Counted from the stretch's first letter, positions 1-13,240 are shown. The stretch is DNA of 64,000 nt from Apolygus lucorum (GCA_009739505.2 CM019179.2:3497062-3561061); one strand, 5' to 3'. The notes: generated from the letters alone by a model not told the origin. Numbers and translations are program-made.

Positions 1-112
1 GAGGTAGGTTACATTGGATATTTTACCAATCCTTCGTCAACAGAAGAAATTCCTTTATAATAAATTCCTTTATAAATTATTTATTATTATTATTTTTTTA
101 TTTTATTCACGA

Positions 113-853
113 TTAATTGTAATTGAACTCACGCACTAGTTCACTCCTGTACCTCCATGCTAGTTTGGAATAGAGAATTAGGCTTGACCATCTTTCGCAG
201 TCATTCAGCAGGTTGATAAAGGCAGCTTCCGACAGTGTGCAGCATCCCAAACACTTAGTCCGGAACTCGTTTAAAATTGGACAGACAGCGACGAAATGGT
301 AAACATCCTCCTTCGCTCGCATGTTGCACAACGCACATAGTTGTATCCTCTCTTCAATGCATGGCTGGTAATTGAGATTGAGGAGCTCAGCTCTCAATTT
401 TATGATCCAGCGCACCTGCCCCACCTCCCGGTCCGATGACATATCCGCACATCTTACGCCGTGATTCAGGCATCTGTACCAAAGATAGTGCGTCGAATTT
501 GCTGCTCTTTCCATCCACGACTGCTTGAGGCTGGTTTCGAATTTCGCGAGAAGAGAGCTTATCGACTCATTATCGAGGTACACAGAGTCATCGTTGTGAG
601 TCACCAGATACTTGCTTTTTAGCTCTCTTACATGCTGTGCGAAGGCCACGTCCTTGTCCGCCACTTCCTGTGCCACTAACCGCGGGAATCTTTTTTCATC
701 CATTGTTGATATCATTTTTAAGTACTGCAAGTGAAGTTTGAGACAATGTAGGGCGAGAGGGGTCAATCCAGTTTCCAGGTATATAATATAATGTGGGGTT
801 CGTTCTGGAAGCCAAAACAATTTCCTCACGAAATATATCAGAACGCTTTCCAC
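113..853 (-). pseudogene. LINE reverse-transcriptase C-terminal fragment
   Basis: About 246 codons are open. The start of the frame, KLFWLPERTPHYIIYLETG followed by LKLHLQYLK, resembles the region after the RT in R1/I-like non-LTR retrotransposons. The CALCNMRAKEDVYHFVAVCP stretch is the C-terminal CxxC...HxxxxC zinc-knuckle-like motif of those ORF2 proteins. No RT catalytic motif is present: a TGA stands just upstream of the frame and the copy is 5'-truncated, as is usual for LINE remains. The initial codon in the frame is GTG, so no genuine start is claimed. Confidence 0.65.
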
Positions 854-1955
854 TTTTCAAGTAGGTGGTGGGAGGGCAATGTAGGCACTGCACTGCTTGT
901 ATTCTAGTGCAAGTCCCTGAATTATTTGCATGCTAAAGTGTAGAATTGTTTTGGACCGTGATAAAAGAACTTTCTACAATAATGTTTGACAGCCACAAAT
1001 TTCTGATGTAGCATCACTGTTAGCATTCATAGATGGGTGGAGGATGGAGGTGAATCATGATTGCAGCAAGAAGAAGAAGATTCGTAGATGGTCGCTGGCC
1101 GAACCGCAACTTTTGTGCTTCACAGATTATTAAACCTTTCTTTTAAGTACCTATTCGCATCATTCGTTCAGAAGATATTACAAGTGATCCACCTATAATG
1201 ATCGAGTATGTTCTAGACAATGGTGTGGAACGCCTACAGTGCGATTTTGCAACTCGTTATTCTGTCGATGTTATGGCGATGGTTTGGGCATTTCATAGAA
1301 GTATTATGTAATTTCATTGAGTCTTCTGTATTAGAACTCATATAGGGGGGGGGGGGATTTAAACCATTTTTTGTTCAGGCATGAAAACATCGATCTTAGG
1401 TAGGTACTGTAACTAAATCACTAACAAAGGAAATATCGATGTATACTCTACATCGTATTACTTGCCATTTCACTACCTCGCCATGTCTCCTGTAGTTTGA
1501 CTTCTCACGGAGATATTTAAAACAAATATTTCTCATCGGATGAGTATCAATCGCTCAACAATGGCGGAGAAAAGCCAGCCTTCCGATGGTCGGAGGGAGC
1601 TCGAGGGACCGCTGATTCCCCCTCATTGTTCGGATAATCCCCTTTTTTTCCTGTCTCAATAGGAAACCTTCCATTCAACCCCGGCCGCTATTGAAATTGA
1701 AATGCTTCGTCAACTTCGGGTTCGGACCTCAGGACCTCCAATAAGCCTCATGACACGGAAACCACTGATAGGTTTCAAACAACTAAGAAGTACCTTTGAT
1801 CCTTGAATCTGATAGAATACAAAGTAATATTGTGAGTAAAAAAAATTCCAGGTCAGTAAAGAGGTTTGGTAGCTTGAAGAAGCAGCAAGAACCTTTTCTT
1901 GAAGGTTGCAATCAGCGGTTAAGATTAGATTTTTTAATTAGCTAGTAAATCAAAA
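854..1955. other. No gene recognised
   Basis: AT-rich sequence with a G-run at 1346-1355 and an (AAG)n stretch near 1067. No splice-supported exon or repeat end seen. Confidence 0.4.
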
Positions 1956-2567
1956 CGCTGCAAATTATTACACAATATGAAGAAAAAAAAATCAAAAAAA
2001 ATCAAAAAAAAAAAAATCAAAATCACCAACCATCGATCGCATTTCGGTCAGCTCTAATTTGAACGGAGATTAGGCCTCTTTTGCGATTCACACTCGTGTT
2101 TTGATTTTTTTATATATTTCAATATTTTTGTAGGGTACTTTTGTATTTTTGTAGTATTTTGTAGGGAGCGAACGGTTTGTCCTACAGAGCTCCGGGTGGT
2201 CTCAAAAAATTCTAAAAATTCTATAGAATCCAAAATTGAAGGAAAAACAATACCTTTATATCAAAATTTTTTGAGTTAGGGCGTTTTCAAAATTTCAAAA
2301 TTGATTTTGGAACCCTTAGAAGTGACCTACATCAACCAAAAGCTTCGGGGTACAACTAGACCCCAAATGGAGCCTACATACCAAATTTCATCAAAATCGG
2401 TCAATGCTAAGTGGCAAAAGTGCCGCGTACGGCGGACGGACGGCCAAATTTTTATTCGATTTTTGGATTCTACGTACCTTGAAACGTAAACCATCAAATT
2501 TTGAGGGGATGTTAAATTTTTTTTTTCTTGGTCGATTCTAAAGGTTCATTATTGAAAATAATAAACC
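1956..2567 (+). mobile_element. Family A repeat, full-length copy
   Basis: It begins AAAACGCTGCAAATTATT and ends with the hairpin GGTTCATTATTGAAAATAATAAACC cut by AAAA; that hairpin spans 2543-2567, with an 11-bp stem and TTC-type loop. The internal landmarks GGCCTCTTTTGCGATTCAC, GGAGCGAACGG and CCCAAATGGAGCC occur in order. A 62-codon frame inside is shared word for word with the copy at 13638-14248, which reflects recent spread rather than a gene. Confidence 0.85.
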
Positions 2568-4123
2568 AAAAGCAAAGTTAAAAATTAATTTCGAAATATG
2601 TCTTTTGTTTAGTGAAGTTTTTACCCTGAATCCCTGCCAGTTTCGTAAAACCCCTGCCAATTGGCAAAAAACCTGCCAAAATTGTCAGGTTTCCAACGGT
2701 CTATCTTTTTTTTTTTTTTGGTTTAGTATGAAATTTAAGGAAGAATGACCTCTTCGTTTGAATGCGAAAAAAAACGTTATTTCAGCGAAGATTTAGGGTT
2801 TCTTCACCTGTTGCGGTTATTGGTGAACAGCTATACAGTGTGTTCCAAAATTTGTGTTCGAAAAAACGTCATTCGTGTTTGTAGAAAACATTCGTGTTCA
2901 AAAAACTCACGAAAATACGATTTGTAGAGCACTGTAGAGTGAATTTTATTATTTCAAGTCTCACACGAGCAGAGAGTGAAAGTCATGCTAGTATTATAAA
3001 AAGGAACCTCCCTATTATCGACTACCATACCTACCTAGTGAAGACATTTAATTAGTTTTGCAACTCTTTTAAATAATAACGCTACCCTACGCCTGCTTTG
3101 TTCGAGAAGTTGATTCAATCAATTCCATGGAACGAACTCCCCTTTGGCTTTTAATACACTAATCGTCGAGGAGGGCGGAGAAACGCTGATCCCAATTACA
3201 GGATAGCAGGCTTTTCAACTTCGTTAGCGTTCTCTCTCCCAACGCTATCCAAAAACCCTCTCCAGCAGACCTTAGTAAAATTCAATCCACACACCTTTCC
3301 TAGACATTCTGGAGCTTAGAATTCAAATTGACCTGTCCAGCTTTACTATATCCTATCTCCCAGCTTCTCTGGCAGTTAGAGAGCTTGCGAATAGAACACA
3401 TGTTTATAAATGAGGCCCCAGATTCCGAAAAATAGAGGTGACAGTGCATTCTGGGACTTCACGAGCTCCTTCTAGTAACGAATCAAAATCGAGCCAAATT
3501 GACTCTTTTTCTATGGTAGGCAGCATGAAATACCGTGAAATACAATTTCTATACCGCCCACCGACATGATATGAGGTAGTTGGGAACTGCCTACCAGATG
3601 GTTAATTTCTTTCCTATTAGATTGATGGTTTTTTTAAATTTTGGCATTGTAGAATGATACATTTAGCCACAAAATGGTATCATACTTTTACAACGTTCAC
3701 TACTATGTGAATTGTAGACATACTACTAAAAAGAAGTACTCTTAGCTCACTTTACTTTCTTACGTAGCTTTTAAATTGAACTCTTAAATTTAAACCTGTA
3801 AGTAGCGTTGTCACTTATGAGTTGTAGGTAGTGGAATGGTTGGATCAGACTCGGGGTGATATTATATCACTGTACGCTGGACACAGCATGACCATGTGTA
3901 CTCCAGTGTTCCTCGTCCTCCTTACAAGCTTAGCACAATGGGGTTTCAATTTGTCTTAATACTTTATATTTATCCATAGAGCATATCCCATGATTCGAAC
4001 GGAACCTGTTCAACACGTCGACAAACTTTCTATTCAATACTACAACCTTGAACCAAGTTATCGACCGTGGTACAGGATTAACAATTTTTAAGATCCTTTT
4101 TCAGACGATGTGTTCTGATTTAT
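2568..4123. other. No gene recognised
   Basis: Short frames only, none with recognisable motifs. CTGCCAATT-type direct repeats occur near 2632-2690. Confidence 0.4.
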
Positions 4124-4350
4124 CTATTGTGAGCGATAATGCTTAATTGTGGAAGAAAATAAATCTACTTTAGGAATTTTCAAATCGATGCAAGTACCCA
4201 TTTCCCCTCCTTGCCTGGCAAATTTGTCTACCTTTTCGTTGCAAGCAATCCCACAGCGTCTCTTAATCCTAACAAAGTGAACAGATATTCCTACTACATC
4301 AAGTTCTCTCAATTTAGTTAATATCCTTCCAATTAATGGATTTTGATGAT
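4124..4350 (-). pseudogene. Short LINE RNase H-like fragment
   Basis: LRELDVVGISVHFVRIKRRC, then GIACNEKVDKFARQGG, resembles the end of a retrotransposon RNase H domain, where the usual text is HCGI-GNEKAD-LA. The arginine and cysteine changes indicate decay. It could derive from the same element type as 113-853, but the two are not adjacent. Confidence 0.45.
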
Positions 4351-4768
4351 GTTATTTGTAACGCATGAAGCAACGTACTCTAACGCTAGTATAATACCTA
4401 TTACTTTGGTTACCTAAGTAATTATGCCTATTACCTAATAGGTGGTTTAATATTATTTGGCATACTGGCTTGGCATTCGAGAAAATTGTACGCCATCCAG
4501 CACTACTAATGAGCAAATATATAGAAAAACCATGTCAATCAATTTCAACTTCAATGAGATTTATTTTCGGCAAGCATTTATCATAGGAAAGTTTATGCAG
4601 AATAAAGGTAGATACCATACTAAATTAAGTTCATCTACTTGATAGATGCAAGTTGGTATACATTATTTTTCTCTGACCTTCTCGCCCTAGAAATAGACAA
4701 TGCTCAATATCACTAGGATATGATAAAACTGTCACCAATATTCAGAATGGTTCAAAACAACTCTTTTT

Positions 4769-4925
4769 TGGTTCATTATTTTCAATAATAAGCCTTTGGA
4801 ATCGAGCAAGAAAATTTTTTTTTAATCCCCCCCCCCCCCCCCTCAAAATTTGATGTTTTACGTTTCAAGGTACGTAGAATACGAAAATCGAATAAAAAAA
4901 TTTCCGTCCGTCCGCCGTACACCGT
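4769..4925 (-). repeat. Family A 3' end fragment
   Basis: GGTTCATTATTTTCAATAATAAGCC followed by GGAATCGAGCAAG, a C-run, GTTTCAAGGTACGTAG and CCGTCCGTCCGCCG is the last 150 bp of family A on the minus strand. Confidence 0.7.
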
Positions 4926-5131
4926 TTTCTGAGAAGACTAGGACAGTTCAACCAAAACTCTCAACATTCTTAAGTTTGTACCGTAAGTTTTCACATCAAT
5001 TTTCAATCTACAATTTACTTATATGAATCCTAATATATTTATGAGCAAACGGTCTCAAATAACGACAAACGCTGAACAAAATACTGCATTATGATATTTT
5101 GACGGACATTTTTAACAAAATAAAAGCTCAC

Positions 5132-5197
5132 CTCACAGAAAATGCTTCGAGCGACGTTTTGTGAAAAGCTGCCAATTATGATTCTTGTATCAAGATC
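5132..5197 (-). CDS. GABA-B-R3: GABA-B receptor (subtype 3-like), ligand-binding-domain exon 3 of 3 in window
   Basis: This very short exon has 66 nt and 22 codons, phase 0. The minus strand shows a strong acceptor, TTTTATTTTCAG, then DLDTRIIIGSFSQNV to SIFCE, then donor GTGAGC. DTRIIIGSFSQ is the conserved segment expected right after the residues of the 44831-44935 exon, so three separated pieces form one collinear frame of 114 residues. The following exons, expected to continue the same lobe, must lie to the left of position 1. An exon this short would be missed by most ORF-based methods; the call rests on the peptide match plus both splice sites. Confidence 0.78.
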
Positions 5198-5832
5198 CTG
5201 AAAATAAAACGATAATAATTTGATGAATGAAATAAAACAGTTACTCTCAACTATTGAAAACTTAGGCATGTAGTTGAGACTAGAAAATGGAGCACACTCG
5301 GATATTTTAGGGGAGAAAATGTCATTACGTAGAAAATTGTATATAAAATTCGTATGGATTGTAATTGAAGACTACAGGGGAAAAGGGAGATAACTGACTT
5401 TTTTTCTCGAAATGAGTTAGAGACGGTACCTTATAGATTTTTTTATGGCGAACACAATGGGCACATCAAAACTGGGGAAAACCGGGTCCAAAGAGGCTAA
5501 AATCGCTGGTGAAATAAATGCGTACAGGGGAAGAACGGGACTCTCCAAGCGGTTCCGGGGAAAAGGGGGTAACGTGAGCGCCTCCCTTCTATCACGCATC
5601 TGACCTCCTTGTTCAACATTCCCACCTCTATCGCGACCCTGTGATTCACAGCTACCTAATGTGAATTACATTATTAAATAATGTGAAAAATATTAAAACC
5701 ATGAAGACAAGAGAGTTGAACTTTGTCAAGAACCATCCCAGATTGGCATACCATCGGGATACCTACAATGGAGCCTGGACCAGCTCTGTCGTAATTCCGA
5801 ATCATTCAAGGAATAAGAAAAGAAAAATAAAT

Positions 5833-6199
5833 GCTTGCATACGAGTCTGCAACACATTGGGACATTTTCATGTGTGTTTTCTTATTGTATTTATTACTAG
5901 GCAGATCTCACCCGTGCATTGCACGGCGGGGCGTAGTACAGATCAATTAAATGGGCCATAAGAGAAACCGCCCACCCGTGGGTACTTAATTGAATTCGCG
6001 ATCGGATTTGACGTAAATCCACTACACAACAAGGTAGTGAAGTAAGGTTGTTAGTTCGTGTACCCAAGCATCAAAATAAGAAAACAGTTGATTGTTCTTT
6101 ACGCAACACAGTGAGTCTATTTTATTTATAGGTATAGCGTGAGCAAGTTTTCGTGGCGATTTTTCAGTTTATGTGCCAAAGCAAAGACATGAAAATGTC
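5833..6199 (+). mobile_element. Family F repeat, copy 1
   Basis: It starts GCTTGCATACGAGTCTGCAA after an A-rich run, has GGGACATTTTCATG about 30 bp in, and ends GACATGAAAATGTC followed by AAAAA. A palindrome CCGTGCATTGCACGG lies at 5910-5924. Confidence 0.7.
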
Positions 6200-8425
6200 A
6201 AAAACTACTACCTTCAAACACAACACCAAAAACCCAACAGCAACTCTGTGACAACGAATTTCACTTCCCAAACCGAGCCTACAAGAAATCCCTTCCGATC
6301 TCCAAGGAAAAATATGATGACCTCCAGCATTTGATGCAATTTTGCTGTTCCAAAACAAAAGCATACTTAACAAAAATTAGGACAGCCAGCAAGAAATAGA
6401 ATAATCTTTGCCCAAGAACTTTATTACCTCTGCTACAAAATTATATTATTAATTATTATTATTATTGTAAACCAACACTTCTGTAAACTTTCAACTTACC
6501 TAACACAGGTACCTACCCAATATATTTTTAGAAATATTTCAATTAAATGGTTTACAAATTAATTTTATGTTTTGGAGCTGAAAATGATGTGTTAACTTTA
6601 ATTCATAGACCAAGAATACCATGGAGAAAACCCGCAATACATAGAGATACCCCCCTTTTCCCCAGTACAGTAGGACCTTTAGGCGTTAGCTGGCTTCCCT
6701 GGCCCAACAGTGACTTAATTGCCGAACTTTGATTATGCAGTTACATTCTCTAGTACTTAAGGAACGCTGTGTTTTTATTTTTTATTTTTTGCTTTCATAC
6801 ATGAACAGTAATGGCGTTTTCCACACAAAAAATGCTCTGCTGACAAATTTCGAAAATGGCAGTTATCCCCCTTTTCCCCTGTGGTCTTCAATTGTATCCA
6901 ATTGAGGGGTACAGGGGGAAAACGCTGCAAATTATTAAACAACGGTTTATTATTTTTGTGTAAAGATCACCCGTTTTTCCAACCATCAAGTTTGATTTAT
7001 TCAAAAGTACCTTCCAGCAAAACATGATTATCCACTTCCGCTTGACATGGAATTTGACGCAATTGAACGTTCATGTGCGATTCACACTCGTGTTTCTGAC
7101 CCCTCATTCGTCCAACACACAGGAACTAAGGCAACCAACCTTGCAAGAGAACAGTCGACTGCCTTCTGGGCATCAGGCGTCGGTGGGGGGAGGAGGACGG
7201 TCCTCTGGGGCTGGACATCAGCTGGCTCTCTGAGACCCAGGTGTTGAAACAGTATTGAGATAAATGTAGCGAAGGGAGGATTTTATAGGGCGCTTTTCCT
7301 CGTTTTATGATTTTATTTCAAGTTGAGTGCACTTTCGCCGGTGTTGGTTCTAAGCAACTTAGACTGATCTTTATCCACTTCATTATAATACTATAGTTAG
7401 CTCGTAAGGACATCACTTCCATTTTCCCATCCATTTTCTCATCACTTCCATACAGCACCCAAAAAGCAATACATAATGAGATTGGTTCACAACCAGGATC
7501 ATGGAAGTTATTCAAGTTTTCTTGAAGATGTAAATCTAAATTCCAATTAGGAAAAACTGTACTGGCACATGGCAGCTCTTGCATGGACTGCGAATAAATA
7601 AGGGAATGTTGTGAAATATTCCTCCATATTTGATGGTTTACGTTTCAAGATACGTAGAATGGGGTCTAGTTGTGCCGCGAACCTTGTGGTTATCGTCACA
7701 GGAAGAGGTGAACAACAGGAGTTGTAATTTTCAAATCTCCCTAGCTCAAAAACTCATAATGTAAAGTTATCGTTTTCTCACCAATTTAAAATAGAATTGA
7801 ATTTTTGGAATTTATTGCGACCATTCAGCTTTGTAGGACCAACCGTTTGCTCCCTACAGGGACTTGAGGGTTGAACTCGAAATAAATCAGAAACACTAGT
7901 GTGAATCGTAACAGACTGTTCAATTACGGAAATAGGTCCAATATTCGATCGAATTTCAGCAGATCAAATAGAATAGAGTTTTGTCGGTTAAAACCGGTCT
8001 GTTTCTTTCAATAGATTTCATGTCACTCAGTTGGGCTTCCAAGTTCGTATTGAAGATACCCCATAGCTTTCTGTTAGCGATGTTATACTTAGCTGGTAGG
8101 TAGTGTTATTGGAAAAGCCGAGTTCTATGCAGACGGTTGATTTTTATAGTAAAATAATAAAACATTTTTTTACTTACAGAATCATTTTTAGAAGTGACTG
8201 ACAATAACCAAAATCTTCGGGGCACAACTAGGCCCCAAATGGAACCGCCTAGGACCTGGGCAAATGCCTACGGTCAACGGGGTATGGCGGACGAACAGAA
8301 ACATTTTTAATAGATTTTCGGATTCCAAGTACCTCCTTATTTAACGTAAAAATCAAACTGAGGGAAGGTGATATTTTTTCTTGCTCGATTCCAAAGGTTT
8401 ATGATTGAAAATATTGAACCAAAAG
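6200..8425. other. Intronic sequence with scattered family A pieces
   Basis: A family A 5' end (CGCTGCAAATTATTAAAC) lies at about 6926-7110, internal pieces at 7620-7930, and another at 8150-8425 that stops at the family G start. A minus frame at 7318-7584 has no motif I recognise. Confidence 0.45.
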
Positions 8426-10317
8426 TGTGAGGCTCCACATCGATATCAATCACAAAGGCGCTATATCCAAACATATTGTTTAGTAATGCATGCATTCCAG
8501 GGGACGTACCATTGGATAAACATTAGATCAGTTGAACAAGTTGATAAGCAACAAAACTGTTTCACACGATGTAATTTATTATTACTTTAGTCAAGAAATA
8601 CTGACCCGCCCCTCACCCTTATCCACCACAACATTTCTAGCGGCATGGGAGCCTCGAATCTGAAGAGCATTTTAAAATCCATGATCTACGATACCCAACA
8701 TGCGAATTCGAGTCCCCCCCCCCCCCTCCCCAACGCCAACAATGGTGCCAGTCTGGCACCAAAGCGGTAATACGTCGTAACATCGAACTTCCAACTATTA
8801 GTTTTAGTAGGCAGTCCGTCAAGGTACACATTTATATTCAAGGTGAAACACGAAAAAAAAACTCGAAATATGCGGTTTATGGTGCCCTGGCACCATGGTG
8901 GCACCACTATTAGTTCCATGGTGGCACAGAAAATAATTCATGAAAATCCGGAAGTGTAATGCAAATTTTTCGTCAATTTCAAAGCTTGGGTACAATTAGT
9001 AAGCAGTAAAGGAACCGAAATATTGAAAAATTGGATATTTTGTGAATATTATCCCCCCATTCGCCCCCTCCCCTTGCAAATTTTGATACTCTGGTGAAAT
9101 CCTGTACAACTCGGAAGTTATTTTAGTCAAACAAAAAAAGAAACACGCAAATCGGTTGGAAATTGAGGCCTGGGCTGAGTTTACAAGATTACGCCCGCAA
9201 ACGCACGTTTTTTAAGCATTAACCCCCCCTTTCCCCCTCTTAAAAAGCAAAATCCGAAATTCCGGCGCCGTAGTGCACAACTAGATAGTATTTCGCGTCA
9301 AAAGAAAAAAGAACCACGAAAATCGTTTGAGAACTAAGGCCTGGGTAGAGTACACAAGATTATGCCCAAAAATGCACGTTTTTCGAGCATTAACCCCCCT
9401 TTTCCCCCCCTTAAAAGGCAAAATTCGAAATTCCGGCGACGTAGTGCACAACTAGATAGTATTCCGCGACGAATAAAAAAAGAACCAGGAAAATCGGTTG
9501 AGAACTAAGGCCTGTGCAGAGTACACAAGATTTTGTTACACACACACATACACACACACACACACACAGACATACACCTATGGTTTTTTTCGCGGATTTG
9601 GATTCAGAATGGTCTAAAACGGATTACTGTGTGGTTATTTTTTTTTTTCTGTTGAGTGTTGTCCAACTTTACCCCAGATCGATCGCATAAGGACGCCCAA
9701 GTCTTACTGTGGGACGTCCTAAAAACGCACGTTTTTTGAGCATTAACCCCCCTTCCCCCCCTTAAAAGGCAAAATTCGAAATTCCAGCGACGTAGTGCAC
9801 AACTAGATGGTTTCCCGCGTCGAACAAAAAAAGAACCAGGAAAATCGGTTGAGAACTAAGGCCTGGGCAGACGACACAATATTTTGTCACATACACACAC
9901 ACACACACACAGACATACACCTATGGTTTTTTTCGCAGATTTGGATTCAGAATGGTCTAAAACGGATTACTGTGTGGTTATTTTTTTCTGTTGAGTGTTG
10001 TCCTCCTTCACCCCAGATCGATCGCATAAGGACACCCAAGTCTTACTGTGGGACGTCCTAAAAACGAAGTTTTGAGAAAAACGCAAAGGAAGTTTTCGCC
10101 ATAATTCCTAAGATAATGGCTTATGACACAGAACTCTTTAATTTCTTCACGAAATTTTCTAGCTAAAATCGTCAAGAAAGTCAAAAATAGTTTTGTTGAA
10201 TTCAATTTTTTCTGAAATTGAAAAAAAAATGTGGAAGATGGATGGACATAGTGCCTTCAAGGTACTTCAAGGTATCGATATTTTATTGATTTTTAGCGTA
10301 TAATGCCATCTAGTGGC
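8426..10317 (+). mobile_element. Family G repeat, copy 1, split by family C
   Basis: GTGTGAGGCTCCACATCG to CTATATCCAAA (8426-8471), then AAAACGAAGTTTTGAG to GCCATCTAGTGGC (10060-10317), is one unit split by the family C insertion. It matches 18041-18342 on both sides. Confidence 0.7.
8472..10059 (+). mobile_element. Family C repeat, long copy, inserted in family G
   Basis: It starts CATATTGTTTAGTAATGC after CCAAA and ends with the hairpin AGGACACCCA..TGGGACGTCC before TAAAAA. Inside are the hairpin TGGTGCCAGTCTGGCACCA, 171-bp tandem units (marked AAATCGGTTG at 9150-9500) and (CA)n tracts. The tail segment from the (CA)n tract to GGGACGTCC is present twice (9541-9722 and 9891-10059), so this copy carries an internal duplication. 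The empty site is preserved in the second family G copy (18041-18342). Confidence 0.8.
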
Positions 10318-11017
10318 TCTTTTCTAGTACCTTCGCGTTTTAACTTCAACCTAAAGGCAAAAAGAAAAGGGAGAAGGCTCTATCTCCCTTATACCCGACT
10401 CCTTTCTGATTTCTCTTCTCGACCACCTTTTCCCCCCGTACGGTCTTCTTTTCTCAACATTTACGTAGCGCTGAAATCTTTCTGTCTCTAGGACGAAGTA
10501 CTACGCGTAGCTACTCCAGGACATTCGCTGGATAGCACTATAACCTCAAAATCGATAAAATCTCAAGACTTGAGCCCTTTTCCCTTGTGCCCTTCAGTAA
10601 TTGTTGGACTTACGATGCACACGAAACAACCAACAAGGCAAGTAAACTTTTTCTACCAATGTTTGAATAATTTTGCTTTAAATCTTTGATAGTTTTACGA
10701 AGCAAAACAAAATCCTGTTTCCGTTTACTATTCTTCAAGTATGCTCCTATCTACTTAATAATATTTAAATAATTAGGTTATAATACTGCAACTCGACTCT
10801 GTAATAAATAGTCTTAATACTGAATTCAGAATAATTAGTAGTAACGCGGAAATTACTTACTGGTAGTCAAATTTGAGAAGTTATTCGCTTAGTTAGGTAG
10901 CTGATAAGTTTACTTATTTACTGATAAGTAAACCCTATTATTTTGACCGGGCCTTTCTTCAGGGTTCGAAATATTGCAGAACACTAGAATAATATTCCTT
11001 AGTATCCTTTGTATTTT
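10318..11017. other. No gene recognised
   Basis: AT-rich; contains the small repeat ACTGATAAGTTTACTTATT near 10900. Nothing supported. Confidence 0.4.
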
Positions 11018-11623
11018 GCTCCCGAGTCTACCAAGGTAGCGGAAGCTTTGTTTTCACTTTTCAAGGTTGAAAAAAAAAGTTCTCCAAAATCAAAATTTCC
11101 ACTCGCCTTTTACGTTTTAGACCTTCCTTGTCTATCTGTGTGTCTGTCATGAATTCCTTTCCACAGCCATGACTTCTACAATTCTCATCCGATTTCGATC
11201 AAATTTTCAGGGATTATGCGGGTTGGCGTGTAGATGGTCCCCTATGAAAATCATCACCCCCGGACTGATAGTAGCCGCTGCGCATGCGCAAACGTGAAGT
11301 CCTTGCCACAGCCATAACTTCTACAATTCTTATCCGTTTCCGATGACATTTTCAGGAATTGTGAGGGTTGAGGTGGATATGGTCCCCCATGATAATCATG
11401 GCCCCCAAAATGAAAGTGTGCACGCGAAATGTAAAATCCTTGTAACAGCCATAACTTCTCGATTTTCCAACAATATTCAGAGATTGTGCAGATTGATTGT
11501 TGTGATAGTGGAAGGTACTTAGTGGCAGATTGCTGTTTTGAGATTAACTACTACGCATCGGGTCATCTATACAATCGGGTTATGGATACGAGGAAGCTAT
11601 GTGCCAATCCCACTTGGCAGACG
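11018..11623 (+). mobile_element. Family B repeat, copy with two internal units
   Basis: It starts TTTTGCTCCCGAGTCTACC and ends CACTTGGCAGACGTTTTT. Inside are a short TGTGTGTCTGTC block and two diverged units. Confidence 0.78.
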
Positions 11624-11961
11624 TTTTTTATCTATTCGAATATTTTGAACTTGAGCGGTCGGGAACAGAATTCTGGAATACGGATATATTCAGGCAACAT
11701 GTTACACCAATGTAATCAACGATTACTTACTTCGTTTTCGTAAAACATCGATTTGAGAGAACGGTGATGACCTAATCGTTTTAGGTCGTTTTGATGCGGA
11801 TTCAACAGCATCAAGAAGGTATTAGATAGGTATCACTAAGTGATAACCATTGATAACGAAATTGCTGATCTGCACATTTCTACTCTATGGTTCACTGATT
11901 TAACATCTATACCTACTTGATGAGTTGGAGAAGTCGGGTGATATGACGAGGAAGGTAAGTT

Positions 11962-12048
11962 TTATCTAGCATCGTTATCCTTGAGAATGAATTCCTCGTC
12001 TTACCGTGAAACGAGGAATTCGATTTTCAAGGATAACGATGCAAGATA
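11962..12048. repeat. Inverted repeat (about 36-bp arms)
   Basis: AGCATCGTTATCCTTGAGAA..TTCCTCG is mirrored by CGAGGAATTCGATTTTCAAGG..CGATGC across a 13-nt spacer. Isolated hairpin, no coding sequence. Confidence 0.8.
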
Positions 12049-12815
12049 GAGACATATTCCTAAATCACTAGAGACATCAAGGAGCACATCACGAGAACCA
12101 AACTCGAATCCTCCATTTTCATTTTACCGAATATTACCTAAGTGTGACAGAACAGAAAACGTGCCGGATACTTCATCGTTGTAGGTTTTTGAGGTAGTTT
12201 CGCAAGTCATTCGCATTATGAATGCGCATTATGAATGTTGTGTGAGTAAGTATAAATTCAGATTAGATACCTACCCTCTGCAGTCTAAAACTTGTCTTTG
12301 ATGCAAAATTCCAATGTTCTGCGGTAGATCCGGAATTCTGAAATTGTTGTTCGGTATTTTAATTGACGACCGTCAAAATCTTCCTTTTTTTTCAGTTCCT
12401 CATCTTACCAGATCATCACTATAATTCTACATATTACGTACATATTATGTAGACGTACCCAGGAAAGTGTTTCTTGAAAATATTGATATTTTGTCACAAT
12501 TCGGACTTTACTGTTTATTGCACAAAAAGAATGAGGGTAAGATAAGGAGAAACGCCTAAATTTCTAAATGGTATTATATAAGTTCCAAACTTGGAAAATT
12601 CTATCTTTATAGAACAATGCGATTTAAGAGTTTAAATAAGGTGAAGGTGAAATTGAAACCTAGGGTAACATCACCAGTCACAGACATGCTAAAGACATCA
12701 CTTTGAGGTTACTTCAATTTTGCGAGCCTTGTAATGTACCTATTCAGAGTATTCCAACAAATGATTTACTATTTTCAATAATGAACCTTTGGAATCGAGC
12801 ACGGAAATTTTTCCA
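12049..12815. other. No gene recognised
   Basis: Only a 45-bp family A hairpin fragment at 12768-12812 is identifiable. Confidence 0.4.
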
Positions 12816-13240
12816 AGTGGGGGGCACGAAGCTTCCTAAAATCCATAACCCGATTGTATAGATGATCCGATGCCACAATAGCTAAGCTCAAAACATCATT
12901 CTAAGTACCTTGAACTAACCTCATAGGCGACCACCCACACGCCAACCTGCACTAGCACTAAAAATTTCATCGAATTCGAGTGGAAAATGAAGTAGTTATG
13001 GCTGTTACAAGGTTTTTACGTTTGCGAATGCTTTTCATATGGGACCATCTACAAATCTCGGAAAATGTATACGAAATCGGACACTAACTTCGTATAGCGT
13101 AGCCCGTTACAAGGATTTCCTGAAAGACACACAGACCAAAAATGTCCAGGAAGTTCTGAAATGTAAAACGCGGAAATTTCTATTTCCGAAAATGAAAACA
13201 ATGATTCCGCTAGGTAGGATCTTGGTAGACTCGGAAGAAA
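12816..13240 (-). mobile_element. Family B repeat, minus-strand copy
   Basis: It shows CAAGTGGGGGGCACGAAGC at the left, CCGATTGTATAGATGATCC, GAATTCGAGTGG-type units and AAGATCCTACC-type start sequence near GACTCGGAAG at the right, all in reverse family order and diverged. Confidence 0.65.

Noticed and set aside
2301..2489. Possible small protein shared with 13718-13906 and 52405-52593
   Set aside because: It lies wholly inside family A, has no start context or motif, and its identity between copies follows the identity of the surrounding repeat DNA.
9541..9570. CA-rich tracts (also 9891-9912 and 54797-54832) as regulatory Z-DNA
   Set aside because: They occur at the same place in each family C copy and are simply part of that repeat.
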